DNA of 21,756 nucleotides, taken from assembly GCA_020650975.1 (NCBI GenBank), contig JAIPMN010010679.1, positions 1-21,756 on the forward strand, given 5' to 3'. Each line of letters begins with the position of its first letter. Within the stretch, counting starts at the first letter, position 1. Below are positions 1-10,400 of the stretch, in pieces. The DNA is from Apostichopus californicus. Taxonomy: Eukaryota > Echinodermata > Holothuroidea > Aspidochirotida > Stichopodidae. The position numbers and the translations under genes were made by a program. The notes beneath the pieces were generated by a model. That model was given only the letters and a program-made list of their open reading frames with translations, did not search any database and was not told the origin of the DNA.

Positions 1-2708
1 TATGTATATATATACACACACATGTAAAACGTCTTCTTTCCTATTCTTGCTCCGTCACTCATATGTTACTAGCCCTGTGTGAACATATAGAATACCACAG
101 TGACCTGATACACATCGTATTTTGGGTGGAGGTCCAATTGGTTCTCCGTATTAAGACTAATTGCTATAAAGAAGGACTGATACAATGAAACCGACCATCC
201 GTACACCCCCGCCCCTCCGTCCATACACCAAGTAATACATTCGAAAAACTATAATAAATAGTCTACATTTCAGGATTTGTGATACAAGTTTTAATTCAAG
301 AAATGTATTCAGTTTGCTTATCACGCGTAACTATGAATTGTAGTGTTTTAGTTAGAGCAACCGAGACTGACACAAAACCCAGCACTACATTAGAATTTGA
401 TTTGGAAGGGCAAAACAAAATGAAAGTGGGCAAATTTCATTTCTTCCCCACCAAAACTGGGTGGGGAGAGAGGAGGGGATACCCCTGCCCACACCACTCC
501 AGCTCCGATGACTGACCCTAAATTATTACAACTTTCAATTACTGAATGCTGAAAACCCAAATCGAGGTCTCATAGAGTCTGCTTTGAATTGATCTTGATA
601 AATCATTGATCACATCCTTGTCTTATCAATTTCTCGTTAAACTTCAGTTACAAGAAACTTAAACAAATAAATTATATGATGACAAATAAAACTATTTTGT
701 ATTCTTCCGGCTTCCAATATATCAATCATTTTCGCACTGATTAAAGGATCGAACACCTCTGACCGATTTTCACGCGACCACCCTTCCTTTGTTTAGTCAC
801 GGCTCCCAATTATAGAATGCAATTATCTAGATCATATAGAGGGTATCTGTATTCAAAGATACATACGCTTGACCAGCCAACACGTCACAACGTATTTTCT
901 TCTCATTATACAGAGCTATATATCACGCTCTATTTCTCCGTATTCAATTTCTCTAATTCCATATTCTTATGCTTCTACAGTTAAACATCCATCTCTCTCC
1001 ACCTCTTTCTCTCTCCACCTCTCTCACTTTGCCCGGTGACGACTTGCTCTGACGACTCGGAATCAAAATTCATCAAAACGAGGATATTTTGTCATCTTGT
1101 CTTTGCTGGTAACATACACCGATATGTGATGAAATTTGTCAAAATGGTCAGTTGAGGTCAATATTTTGCAATTGCAGCTGTCCTCGGATCGTGAAGACTG
1201 TCACGTGAACTTGATTTGCATAATTTGATTCTTCTGAGACTAAAATGCAATAGCTTAACTCGACTACAAACTACACATTGGTGTTGGCATCCCGGGGGAC
1301 AGGCAGCCCCTGTAATGAGACGCATGGGTACCTGTAGACATTTGTTTGTTTGAGAGCCTTTGATGGATTTCACAATTTGAAGAGAGAGCGAGAGAGAAAT
1401 CTCTCCAAACAATGTTTTAAAAAAGGGGGGGGGGGAGGATGTGGTGCATTGAGGGGTGGATGTACGGTTTATATTTAGTACACTCCAGTACATATCCGGT
1501 CACTACATAGTACATTACAGTTTTATTAAGTTATTAAATTTGAATAAATTCCATCATTTTAAAGATATTTCTCCTAAGTTAGAAATACTCTTATCGTAAC
1601 ATACAGGTAACTAGTATATTATAGGAGATGACATCGTCGTTGTTTATGGCCCACGGATGACCACGGGTTCGAGGTTACTTGGAGGTAACGCATGTAGGTA
1701 ATATTCATGTTAGAGGTTAGCAGAACCCTAAAGAAACAAGGAACGAGGTGGTTAGTTTTAGACTTCTCGTTGATATTATCATAAAGAAAATACTGACATG
1801 GGTTCTATTCTTCTTGAGATTCATAAAATATTACCTTTCAACTTAGAAAATATGGAATCTGAAGATGAATTTATCCCTTTGTACAATTATTCATTTTCCA
1901 GTGCAATATTTCTCATTCTAACTTAGAGTTACTAAATGTACTGAAGGATGTGTGTTAATGTAAGAATTAATAAACACCTATAAGGTTTCTTAAGAATTTG
2001 CGTTACAGTGGAGTAACTCGCTCACTATACCATACTGGTTCACTTCTGTCTTGCGATTTCTTTATGAAGTACGTGACTCAGAACGCATGGCAGGACCTCT
2101 GTGCAATGTACATGTCTACGTACAGCCGTACAGCTTATACCTTAGTAATAATAATAATTGCATCGTGCATAAGTATAAACTACCATGAACAGTGACGTCA
2201 TACCTTCTTAAAATGAAGCAAAAGACCAAAGTTTCTCCCATAATGTCTCTTAGTGTATGGTCGTGCTATGGTTATTGAGCGCTAAAAAACTGTCAGAATA
2301 GATGGCGCTGTAGCATAATTCTAGTCAGAGCCGTAGTTTACTACTCTGATTCGAGCCAGATACGACTTGAATGAAAGCTATACAAGATACGTTAGTTTTC
2401 GCAACGTGGGGAAGACAAACTTACTCCAACACATTCATTCTCAACGTAACATTGTTCTCATTAAGTTCATAAAACCTTCATATGCATATGACCTTCGCCA
2501 GTGATCCTAATATAATAACATATAAATGGTGCTAACTTGATTATGTGCCAACACACGTTCCCTCATAGGTTCTGGTCTGTTCTATTAGCTTCTATTTTGC
2601 AGAAAATGAAGGTCTCCGTAGACCTTAAAACATATATTTATCAATATATAACTCACACTTTGTCTAGAAATTAGCACAAACAAACGGAGACCGTGAAATT
2701 GCCTTTAA

Positions 2709-2729
2709 AAACCGGGAGACTCCCGGTTT
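2709..2729. repeat. short GC-rich hairpin
   Basis: Two perfect 10-nt arms (AAACCGGGAG and CTCCCGGTTT) are separated by a single A, in otherwise AT-rich sequence. It could be the relic of a terminal inverted repeat or simply a chance hairpin. No partner element was found nearby. Confidence 0.5.
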
Positions 2730-3322
2730 AAATAACCTGAAGTTGTTATTTCCGCCCCAATGCGCACTGGCCCCAGCCACTTCACACAACATAATTTGTG
2801 ATTATCGTCATGCCTTCTGCCAGGTAAACCGTACCGACCGAGAGACATACATACAGTTACAATGATAGACTCGTGTAAGGCACAAGATGCTACATTCACA
2901 GCCGAGCGTTATCATTGTCTTATCATCAGCACTGTTATATACATAACACTTATAACAGATATGGAATAATTGATTCAGTCCTTATCTTTGTGGCGCCTTT
3001 GAATCATGAATGTAAACAGGGAAGACAATGTAGTCGACTCTTTCCTTATAATGTATATATATTTTTTATGATAAATTAGCAAACATGTAATTTATCTAAT
3101 ATTTGACATTATTATTACTCTGAAAGCAAGATGTAACATTCGTTGTTATTACGATATGTTCATAAAATTGATTTCCGAAAAAAAAAAAAATGAATATCGG
3201 TATAAATGACGAACATGTTTGACTCGGACTTTATTCTAACAAATTGTTCTCATGTATCATAAGATTATATATTTATAGGCTAATTTTGAATTAATACAAC
3301 TTATATATTTCTTCTGTTTCAG

Positions 3323-3354
3323 TATGAAAGATGATCTGAAGATAAAGCTATTAG
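3323..3354 (+). other. possible 32-nt micro-exon, unsupported by homology
   Basis: A long pyrimidine tract ending TTCTGTTTCAG lies directly before this segment, and TTAG|GTAGGT lies directly after it. The segment is open in the frame beginning ATG AAA GAT GAT, reading MKDDLKIKLL. No neighbouring exon on the plus strand could be recognised, so this may be a chance pairing of splice-like signals. Confidence 0.15.
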
Positions 3355-3570
3355 GTAGGTCGTTTGTCTGGAATTGATTCAATTATTCTACTACATGTTT
3401 ACATCATTCAAACTAATAACTGCTGCTAGATCAATTCGTGCCACCGAAATAATCGTCCTCAATCTTCATAAAAGAGAAATGACTGATTATATTATCGTTG
3501 CTAGAACGACAGTCATAAGACACCTCAATGAATCCTCAATGTAACGCAATCATTGTTATATTATGAGAAT

Positions 3571-3625
3571 GGGGGGGGGGTGGGGGGTGGGGGTGGGGGA
3601 TGGAGCGGAAGCGGGGGTGGGGGTC
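3571..3625 (+). repeat. G-run cluster (G-quadruplex-prone)
   Basis: Several runs of five to nine G separated by single T or short spacers lie on the plus strand. The spacing fits the usual G-quadruplex pattern of four or more G-runs with short loops. It lies in sequence with no gene, and any role is unknown. Confidence 0.7.
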
Positions 3626-3629
3626 TTAA

Positions 3630-5120
3630 ACTAATCGGGAAGAGACGTGATACTGTATAGCAGATAATCAACCTGCTGGTTGGGTTTTCATCCGCCACAT
3701 ATATACTACACATGAGGATGTATGGAACTTAAAATCTTCCATCGATGTTCTTAGCTCTTTCTTTCGTTCTTTCTTCCTACGTGATTGCAGGCTGTATGAT
3801 TGATTTCCCACTGCACTTAATAACTCATACGTCAACATAATGGTGTCAAAGTCTGTTATTCAGACAATAGTAATTATGAGAGATGAATTTGATCAATTAC
3901 GTTTAACCAATATGATAATTTATTTCGCTTTGCTAATTGCAAGACTGTGTCAACCTTATTATCAAACCCGCTCATGTTTTTAAGGTAAATCAGATAAAAC
4001 AGTTATTAAATGCTAACTAATATATCCTTTGGTGACTTTTTCTTTTCGTACCGAGGATGACATTTCCGTGGATTGCCCTTGGTTCTCTTCATGCACATAC
4101 GCATTTAGCCTACTCTTTGCAAGTAGTATGTCAGCATTGGAAACACTGTGTACCAGGCGCTAACCACGCCACCACAAATTAATTATTATCACAACCTTTA
4201 GTGTGGACATTACTTATAGCCTAAATAAGCCACACGATGCTCAATTTCTCGTTTAAACTTTCCTAGGGGAGGGGCAGGGCCCACTCACGCCCATCTACGT
4301 GCGACTCGACTTCAATGACCCTAGGGCCCCACCCATCCGACCATTTTAATATGCTAAGCTCGCCACTGTGTTTGTAGTTCACTTGCCGTAGCGCCGATAT
4401 ACACAAGGTGTAGCCACGGACTGGGGAGGGAGAAGGTAGGGGTAGATGGGGTACAGACGTTGGTGTTAAATATTCATGAGCACAGCATGCGTACCAGCCA
4501 GTTGGGACAATTTCCTAATGCTAATACCTCTCTTAACTAAACTCCAATATCATGCTCTCAAAGCGCTGGTATTGACAGTACAAACAGTTCCTAACCTTGA
4601 TCTGATAGAAACATGATATTCATACTGCTCGAATACGGAAAATAAAATTGTCCCAAGTGGATGTGCGTACCTAGGAAATTGACTACTGTGGCTTTGTGTT
4701 GACGAACTTAACTGATGTACTGTCAGGATTACTGGTTTGATGGCAGTCTTTGTGAGACTAAGTAAACCTATAGATGATCAATACGTAATGGGCTACATGT
4801 TTACTATAATAAAATAATTAATTACCTGTGTACGTTCAATCGGGCTAATTCTTCAACGATCCAGTTACATGACTTTCGTTGCACAAGTTTTACAATAGTA
4901 ATTTGCTCATATTTAAATTGAGCAGGCAGAACAAGAAGGTATAAACTATCGGAGACTATTTGAAACTCTAAAGAACTGTTATCGGTATCAGCTTCATTCA
5001 CTCCGAACCTGGTTCATTTCAGTAATGTCGCTCACTTTTGCACAAAACACTTACTTTTTGGCAATTAATAATATTTATAGTACAATGATAGAAACTGAAT
5101 ATGTTGGTTCGCCTGAGGAA
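3630..5120. other. non-genic stretch
   Basis: No coding exon could be supported on either strand. The stretch includes a GC-richer patch at about 4260-4340 with two CCTAGGG-like motifs, which may be a decayed dispersed repeat. It also includes a short inverted repeat at 4502-4656, listed separately. Confidence 0.55.
4502..4656. repeat. inverted repeat, possible decayed MITE
   Basis: TTGGGACAATTT at 4502-4513 is the exact reverse complement of AAATTGTCCCAA at 4645-4656. Similarity extends weakly outward on both sides, where both flanks contain a GCGTAC-like string. The arms are short and no target-site duplication was seen, so membership in a transposon family is a guess. Confidence 0.3.
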
Positions 5121-5127
5121 GGATTAT

Positions 5128-5410
5128 AGGGGGATGGGGCAGGGAGGGGGAGTATGGGGGCAGGGAGGGGCTATGGGTGGTTAATTGTGGAGCAAGGGAG
5201 GTGAATTGTGGGGCAAGGATGGTAGGGCAGGAAGAGAGGATTGTGGGGCAGGGAGGAAGGAGAATAGGAAGGGAGTGAGGAATATGGTGGAAGAGAGGTA
5301 CACAGTGGCAGGTAGGTAGGAGTATGTTATAAAGGTGGGACGTATGGGGAGGAGAAGAAGGAGCATAGGAGATTGGAGAGAGGAGTGTGGGGAAGTTACA
5401 GGGTAAGAGA
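5128..5410 (+). repeat. G-rich polypurine tract
   Basis: About 280 bases on the plus strand are almost wholly A and G, with degenerate repeats of a motif like TGTGGGGCAGGGAGG. It is open on the opposite strand for 82 codons only because the complement is pyrimidine-rich and low in complexity. No gene is inferred. It lies beyond the 3' end of CCDC138. Confidence 0.7.
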
Positions 5411-6156
5411 TGGGTACTTTGTCAGTCATCTGTCCAAAGGGAGCACTGAAGATGCGGACTGAAGATGCGAAAGAAGTCCCTGCTTGTGAGTGACACTTGG
5501 CACAGATACATAATCTGGGTGTTACAATACTGAGTATGTATGATGGCAGTGTTTAGTTTTTTTACAAACATGTGTCTTTATGAATAACCAATAAGATCTA
5601 CTATAATATATATAAATATTTAACATGGCTGTGCTCACTTCAAATAAACATATGAAGGAATAACATAATATAAAATGCAAGAACTTCATTTTTATTCTAC
5701 ATCAAGGCAGTTTCTTTGTTAAAATCCACTTCAGAAGCACTACATCACACATCTGAACATTGTCTTCATTTGTTCATTATATCACAAGGAATGTATATTT
5801 GCCATTTTATCTCCATTAAAAGTGACTTTCAAACATTCGGCATCAAGAAAAAGAAAAGATACACACAAGATTCAAAACATGGTAACAAATAAAGTATAAC
5901 CTGTCATGTGTTGAGTAATTAGTTTGTGTACTGGTTCCTTAAATCCTCATTATACATTAATTATACACATGGCCAAACCTATACATATCTTGACGTCTCT
6001 TTTCGTCCTAACATGTACAAAATAATCACAAAATCATTGCGATATACTTTATATTGGATCAGTGGACACATTCCCTTAAGGCCCATTAGTGACTTGCTGT
6101 AAATCATTACTATCATTACACCATGTTGAAAACCTCCTCACTTGATATACACTTAC
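5411..6156. other. non-genic stretch, 3' flank
   Basis: AT-rich sequence with no supportable exon. A minus-strand AATAAA lies at 5691-5696 and could serve a long 3' UTR of CCDC138, but a closer signal exists at 7261-7266. Nothing else was recognised. Confidence 0.45.
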
Positions 6157-6560
6157 GCAAGGTTAGGTCTGGGAACAACTGTTGCTAAGGGTGTCCTAAT
6201 ACTATATTAAACTGACAATCACAATGCTTGCCTAGAGTCTTCTATGCAAAGTTAGTTCTGGGAACAACTGTTGCTAAGGGTGTCCTAATACTATATTAAA
6301 CTGACAATCACAATGCTTGCCTAGAGTCTCCTATGCAAAGTTAGGTCTGGGAACAACTGTTGCTAAGGGTGTCCTAATACTATATTAAACTGACAATCAC
6401 AATGCTTGCCTAGAGTCTTCTATGCAAAGTTAGTTCTGGGAACAACTGTTGCTAAGGGTGTCCTAATACTATTTTAAACTGACAATAACAATGCTTGCCT
6501 AGAGTCTCCTATGCAAAGTTAGGTCTGGGAACAACTGTTGCTAAGGGTGTCCTAATACTG
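6157..6560. repeat. 89-bp tandem array, alternating unit types
   Basis: Five copies of an 89-bp unit, the last one partial, are marked by GGGAACAACTGTTGCTAAGG at 6171, 6260, 6349, 6438 and 6527. Copies 1, 3 and 5 carry TTAGGTCTGGG while copies 2 and 4 carry TTAGTTCTGGG. The linkers alternate in step (GTCTTCTATG and GTCTCCTATG). This gives a 178-bp higher-order period. The copies are nearly identical, which suggests recent amplification. The array lies about 750 bp downstream of the CCDC138 stop. Confidence 0.95.
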
Positions 6561-7260
6561 ACATTTGGTTTGACAGAAGCAGCCAACACATGCTGACGAT
6601 GATAAGGAATTAATCATATATGCCAGCAACTCTACAGCAATTAATGATATATATGTCTGCTACAACTGGTCATTGTTGGCAGATAATTATACATTTGCAA
6701 GCATTGTTCATTGCTTGAGATTATTACTAGGAGTAATGGACAGTATAAGATGTGATGATATTGTCTTATATTATTAATCTTAGCAGTATGTGTTTTTGGC
6801 CTTTACGGCCTTCTATATATAATTCGGCCTTCTATATGTTATATACTTAGGTTCGTTTTGCTGGTTGTGTTTTGTTGTGTAAAACCTCATTAAAGGTCTA
6901 TAATCAAGTATATCTGTCGTCGTCATTATCACTACATAAGACATGCTAATCGGTGTTCTGGTTGCATGTCTTGTATGTGTTGAAACCTTATCCTTGCATT
7001 CTATGTGTTAAATCTTCAATACTCTAAGAGGTTCATGTCTTTAGTATATGAATATTCAAAAGGCTCTTGCTCCCAAATATCCTTTAATAGGAAAATGTTC
7101 TTGTTTGTAAAAGATATATGCATAGGAGGTCTGTTCATTGAAATGTACTAACATTTATGACTAACTGTGATAATTAAGGTGGAAAACATTTCTACTTGAA
7201 TCTGCCATCTTGTATATACTCTTCTCTAATCCAATCACATACATCCTCTTATAATGAATA
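6561..7260. other. non-genic 3' flank of CCDC138
   Basis: AT-rich sequence with no exon seen. It contains a small direct repeat CGGCCTTCTATAT near 6806-6840 and a GGCC...GGCC hairpin. Part may be transcribed if CCDC138 uses a distal polyadenylation site. Confidence 0.45.
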
Positions 7261-7266
7261 TTTATT
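7261..7266 (-). terminator. candidate polyadenylation signal of CCDC138
   Basis: AATAAA on the minus strand, 41 bases past the CCDC138 TAG stop. It is the closest canonical signal downstream of the gene. Sites farther away, such as 5691-5696, cannot be excluded from sequence alone. Confidence 0.4.
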
Positions 7267-7307
7267 CATGTACTATGAATATTCATGTCACTAACACATA
7301 GCATTAT

Positions 7308-7458
7308 CTAGGAGGAGCTTGTCTTGGTACTGTTCAGATTGAATAGGATGGATTTCAAGTTGAGGGAGAGGAAGGCATTCTCCTGGCATGGACCGGCTCT
7401 AGACATCTCCTGAATCAAAAGAGACAGACCTGTTGTCTCAAATAACTTTCTTGTGTTT
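7308..7458 (-). CDS. CCDC138: CCDC138 last exon (12 of 12 visible)
   Basis: The acceptor is GCCTTTTCAG. The first base completes a split Lys codon, followed by NTRKLFETTGLSLLIQEM and 31 further residues to TAG. The segment AFLSLNLKSILFNLN matches the human C-terminal AFLCINLNSTLFNLG (from memory), which fixes frame and end. The tail STKTSSS is short and polar, as in the human protein. Confidence 0.92.
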
Positions 7459-10400
7459 CTGAAAAGGCAATGGATGACATAAATAAATTCACAGACTTTT
7501 CATCACATGGAAGGGAACCTGAGGAACCTGCTAAATGCAAGTTCCCTATGGCAACCACTGACTGCATGTTCACCCCAGCAACCACTGACAACAGCAAGCT
7601 CACTCTGGCAACCATCTAGCTACCAACTGCATTATCACCCTGGCAACCACTAATTGCAAGCCCACCCTTGCAACTGCTAAAAGAAAACAACCCCCTGACA
7701 ACCACTTACTACAAACTGCATGGCTACCCCAGCAACAGTGACTGACTATTAACCCTAACTCACCTTGGTAACCACTGAACTACAAGCTCACCCTGGCACC
7801 ACTCACTTTCAACTACAGATCACTCCAGCAACCCCTAACTGCAACCCAGGAAACCATTGATTACTTACTGCTGGCCCTCACCGAGGTTCAAAGCAGAGGT
7901 AATGAGATATGAGCATTTAGTGTATGTAGGTTTAGATCAGCATTCTGCAAGCCTTTTAAGTTCACACCCCAGGAACTTCTACAAGGACTGAGCCGTGACC
8001 TAACAGACTCGCACCACTAAGTGATGCTCAGAATGCATGAATGCTAGGTCGGACTTTGAACTTGAGGATAAAACACAAAGAAAGTTAAGTCTTCTTTATC
8101 TATTGAACACGGTAGATAATATTTCCCCATGTCTGCAAAAAAACCCTGCAATCCACTGAAAATAGTTTTTCGACCCACTTTTGGGTCATGCCCAATAGTT
8201 TGCAGACCGTTGAGATGTTGGGTACAAAATAGATTAGTATCAAGTATTCTTACTTTAATTTTGACAGCTTCTGCAACAAAATGCTGATTTTTTCCAGTAT
8301 TTTCAAGTCCAGAGAGGTCGATTTGAGAAGAAGACTGCAAGCCTGAAACCAACCTTCATTACAGCAACTTTCCAAAAACTTAAGCAAATATACTGGAAGG
8401 ATAAAAGATAAAAAGAAGAAGGGAAAAAAAACCCATTTAAAATGGTTCTTTCCGGAAGAGATCAAGTACAAACTTAGTAAGAAGTGATTTCATAGAAAAT
8501 GCTAATTCTAGGAGCAAAGGGGGGTTTTATCCATAGTTATGATCCCAATATTTAAATCTGGTAGATTTCACCAATGATTTACAACCAATAACATTCCTCA
8601 GAATATAGGTTAGCCAATCACATTGGTCAGAACATGGAATGAGTCAATGACATTTCTCATAAAATTGATCAGCCAATCACATTGGTCAGAACATGGAATG
8701 AGTCAATGACAATGGATCAGCAAATCACAATGGTCAGAACATTGAATGAGTCAATGACATTTCTGATAACATGGATCAGGCAATCACATTGGTCAGAACA
8801 TGGAAAGAGTCAATGATATTTCTCATAAAATGGGTCAGCCAATCACATTGGTCAGAACATGGAAAGAGTCAATGACATTTCTCATAAAATGGGTCAGCCA
8901 ATCACATTGGTCAGAACATGGAATGAGTGAATGACATTTCTCATAAAATAGACCAGCCAATCACATTGGTCAGAACATGTAATGAGTGAATGACATTTCT
9001 CATAAAATGGATCAGCCAATCACATTGAATAGAACATTGAATGAGTCAATGACATTTCTCATAACATGGATCAGCCATCACATTGGTCAGAACATGGAAA
9101 GAGTCAATGACATTTCTCATAAAATGGATCAGCTAGTCACACTGCTTTTAACAAGCATGTTTGACAAATTTACCTGATTCCATAGACATCTGTAGAAACA
9201 CATCCACAGCTCCAGCAAGGATTGCTATGTTAGATGATTTCAGGAAGGGTAGAATGATAACAGTCGCCCTGTACTCTAGGAAAAGCTCCTTGGACCTCTC
9301 ATCTTTCAAGTCGGTCCTTAAGACATCAAACACATTGGCCAGCAAGTCAACTGGGAAAGAAACGAGGCAGATAGCATACCATTGCTGTTTCCATTTGAAA
9401 CCTTCTAACCTCAGAAAGATTTGACGCTTGTTATACATGCGAGTAAATGCAACAACGTTATCTTCGAATATGTGGCTTCTACAAAATAGCGGAACATAGA
9501 AACATTGATGGCAATAATCACTATCATGCCATTCTCCCTGTTGTTGTTACATAATTCACAATCTTACACAAAAATATAAGCATTTTTTCCTCACCCCCCC
9601 CCCCCCCAAAGCAATAAAAGGTCATAACATCAGTATGTAATGTTTTTAAATAATGCCCTTCTGTGACCAAATAATCTGATTTTCTGAAGTAAAGTTTAAA
9701 AGTACCTAAATTAGCTAAATTTTTTTGGGGAAGATTTCTTACCTTGTGATAAAGTCCTCAGAATGATCAAAGATGACAGAAAGCGAATATGTAAACTCGG
9801 ACTCTTGAAGAACAAGGACACCTTGGTTTTGCCTTCGGTCTCGGAGTGCGCCCTCAATCGCAACGCCGATGGCGTCCGATAAAGTTCTTCCCCTAACCTT
9901 CGGAGTGTCGAGACCAATGAGACAGCCTGTAGTTAAAGCATCATACACAGGAATAAGAGCAACTAGAAGCAATAGCAAACTCATGTACAGCACACAATGA
10001 CAACTTACCCATTACTGTAGACTGATAGGAGACCGTGTCATGTGATAAAGGTGGCATTATATATAACTTGCTCTATTTATCTTCATTACCAAAGTTAGTA
10101 GACCTCAAATCAAAACAGGATGCCATAATATACTTAAACTGAGCATCTGACAATGCTACAAAGATGGTTTAATAAACAGAATATCATCTTATTATCATAA
10201 TTGGAAATATATATCTCTAAATAGTATATTTGAAGACAAGTGCATTTTCATGGACAAGAGAGTGCAATAGAGAAAAGGTATTGAGGTTGATCTAACCTGT
10301 TCTTGTTGCAGTGAGTACGACAGTGCCCAAAGAATAAATTGTAAGCAAGGCAGATGAAGTTTACTACTGCTGGTTGGTAATTTGTGGAGGGTATCAACTA

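Larger units (their letters stand above)
1..3560. other. AT-rich non-genic stretch
   Basis: I see no supportable gene here. The window opens with a TA/CA dinucleotide run (1-24). There is a pyrimidine-rich tract near 990-1028 and an A6-G11/12 run near 1419-1436. Open frames are short, lack family resemblance and are not bounded by convincing splice sites. The one exception is a possible 32-nt exon at 3323-3354, listed separately. The stretch is probably intergenic or a large intron of a gene not otherwise visible. Confidence 0.6.

Noticed and set aside
1640-1695. GGGTTCGAGG resembling a tRNA B box
   Set aside because: The trailing CC of the B box is missing and no A box or acceptor stem could be paired.
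5181-5429. 82-codon minus-strand frame rich in Pro, Ser and Leu
   Set aside because: It is the complement of the low-complexity purine tract.
9743-9926. Second open frame in CCDC138 exon 9 (LIGLDTPKVRGRT...)
   Set aside because: It does not match the family and does not fit the phases of the neighbouring exons; the STLRRLGEELY frame does both.
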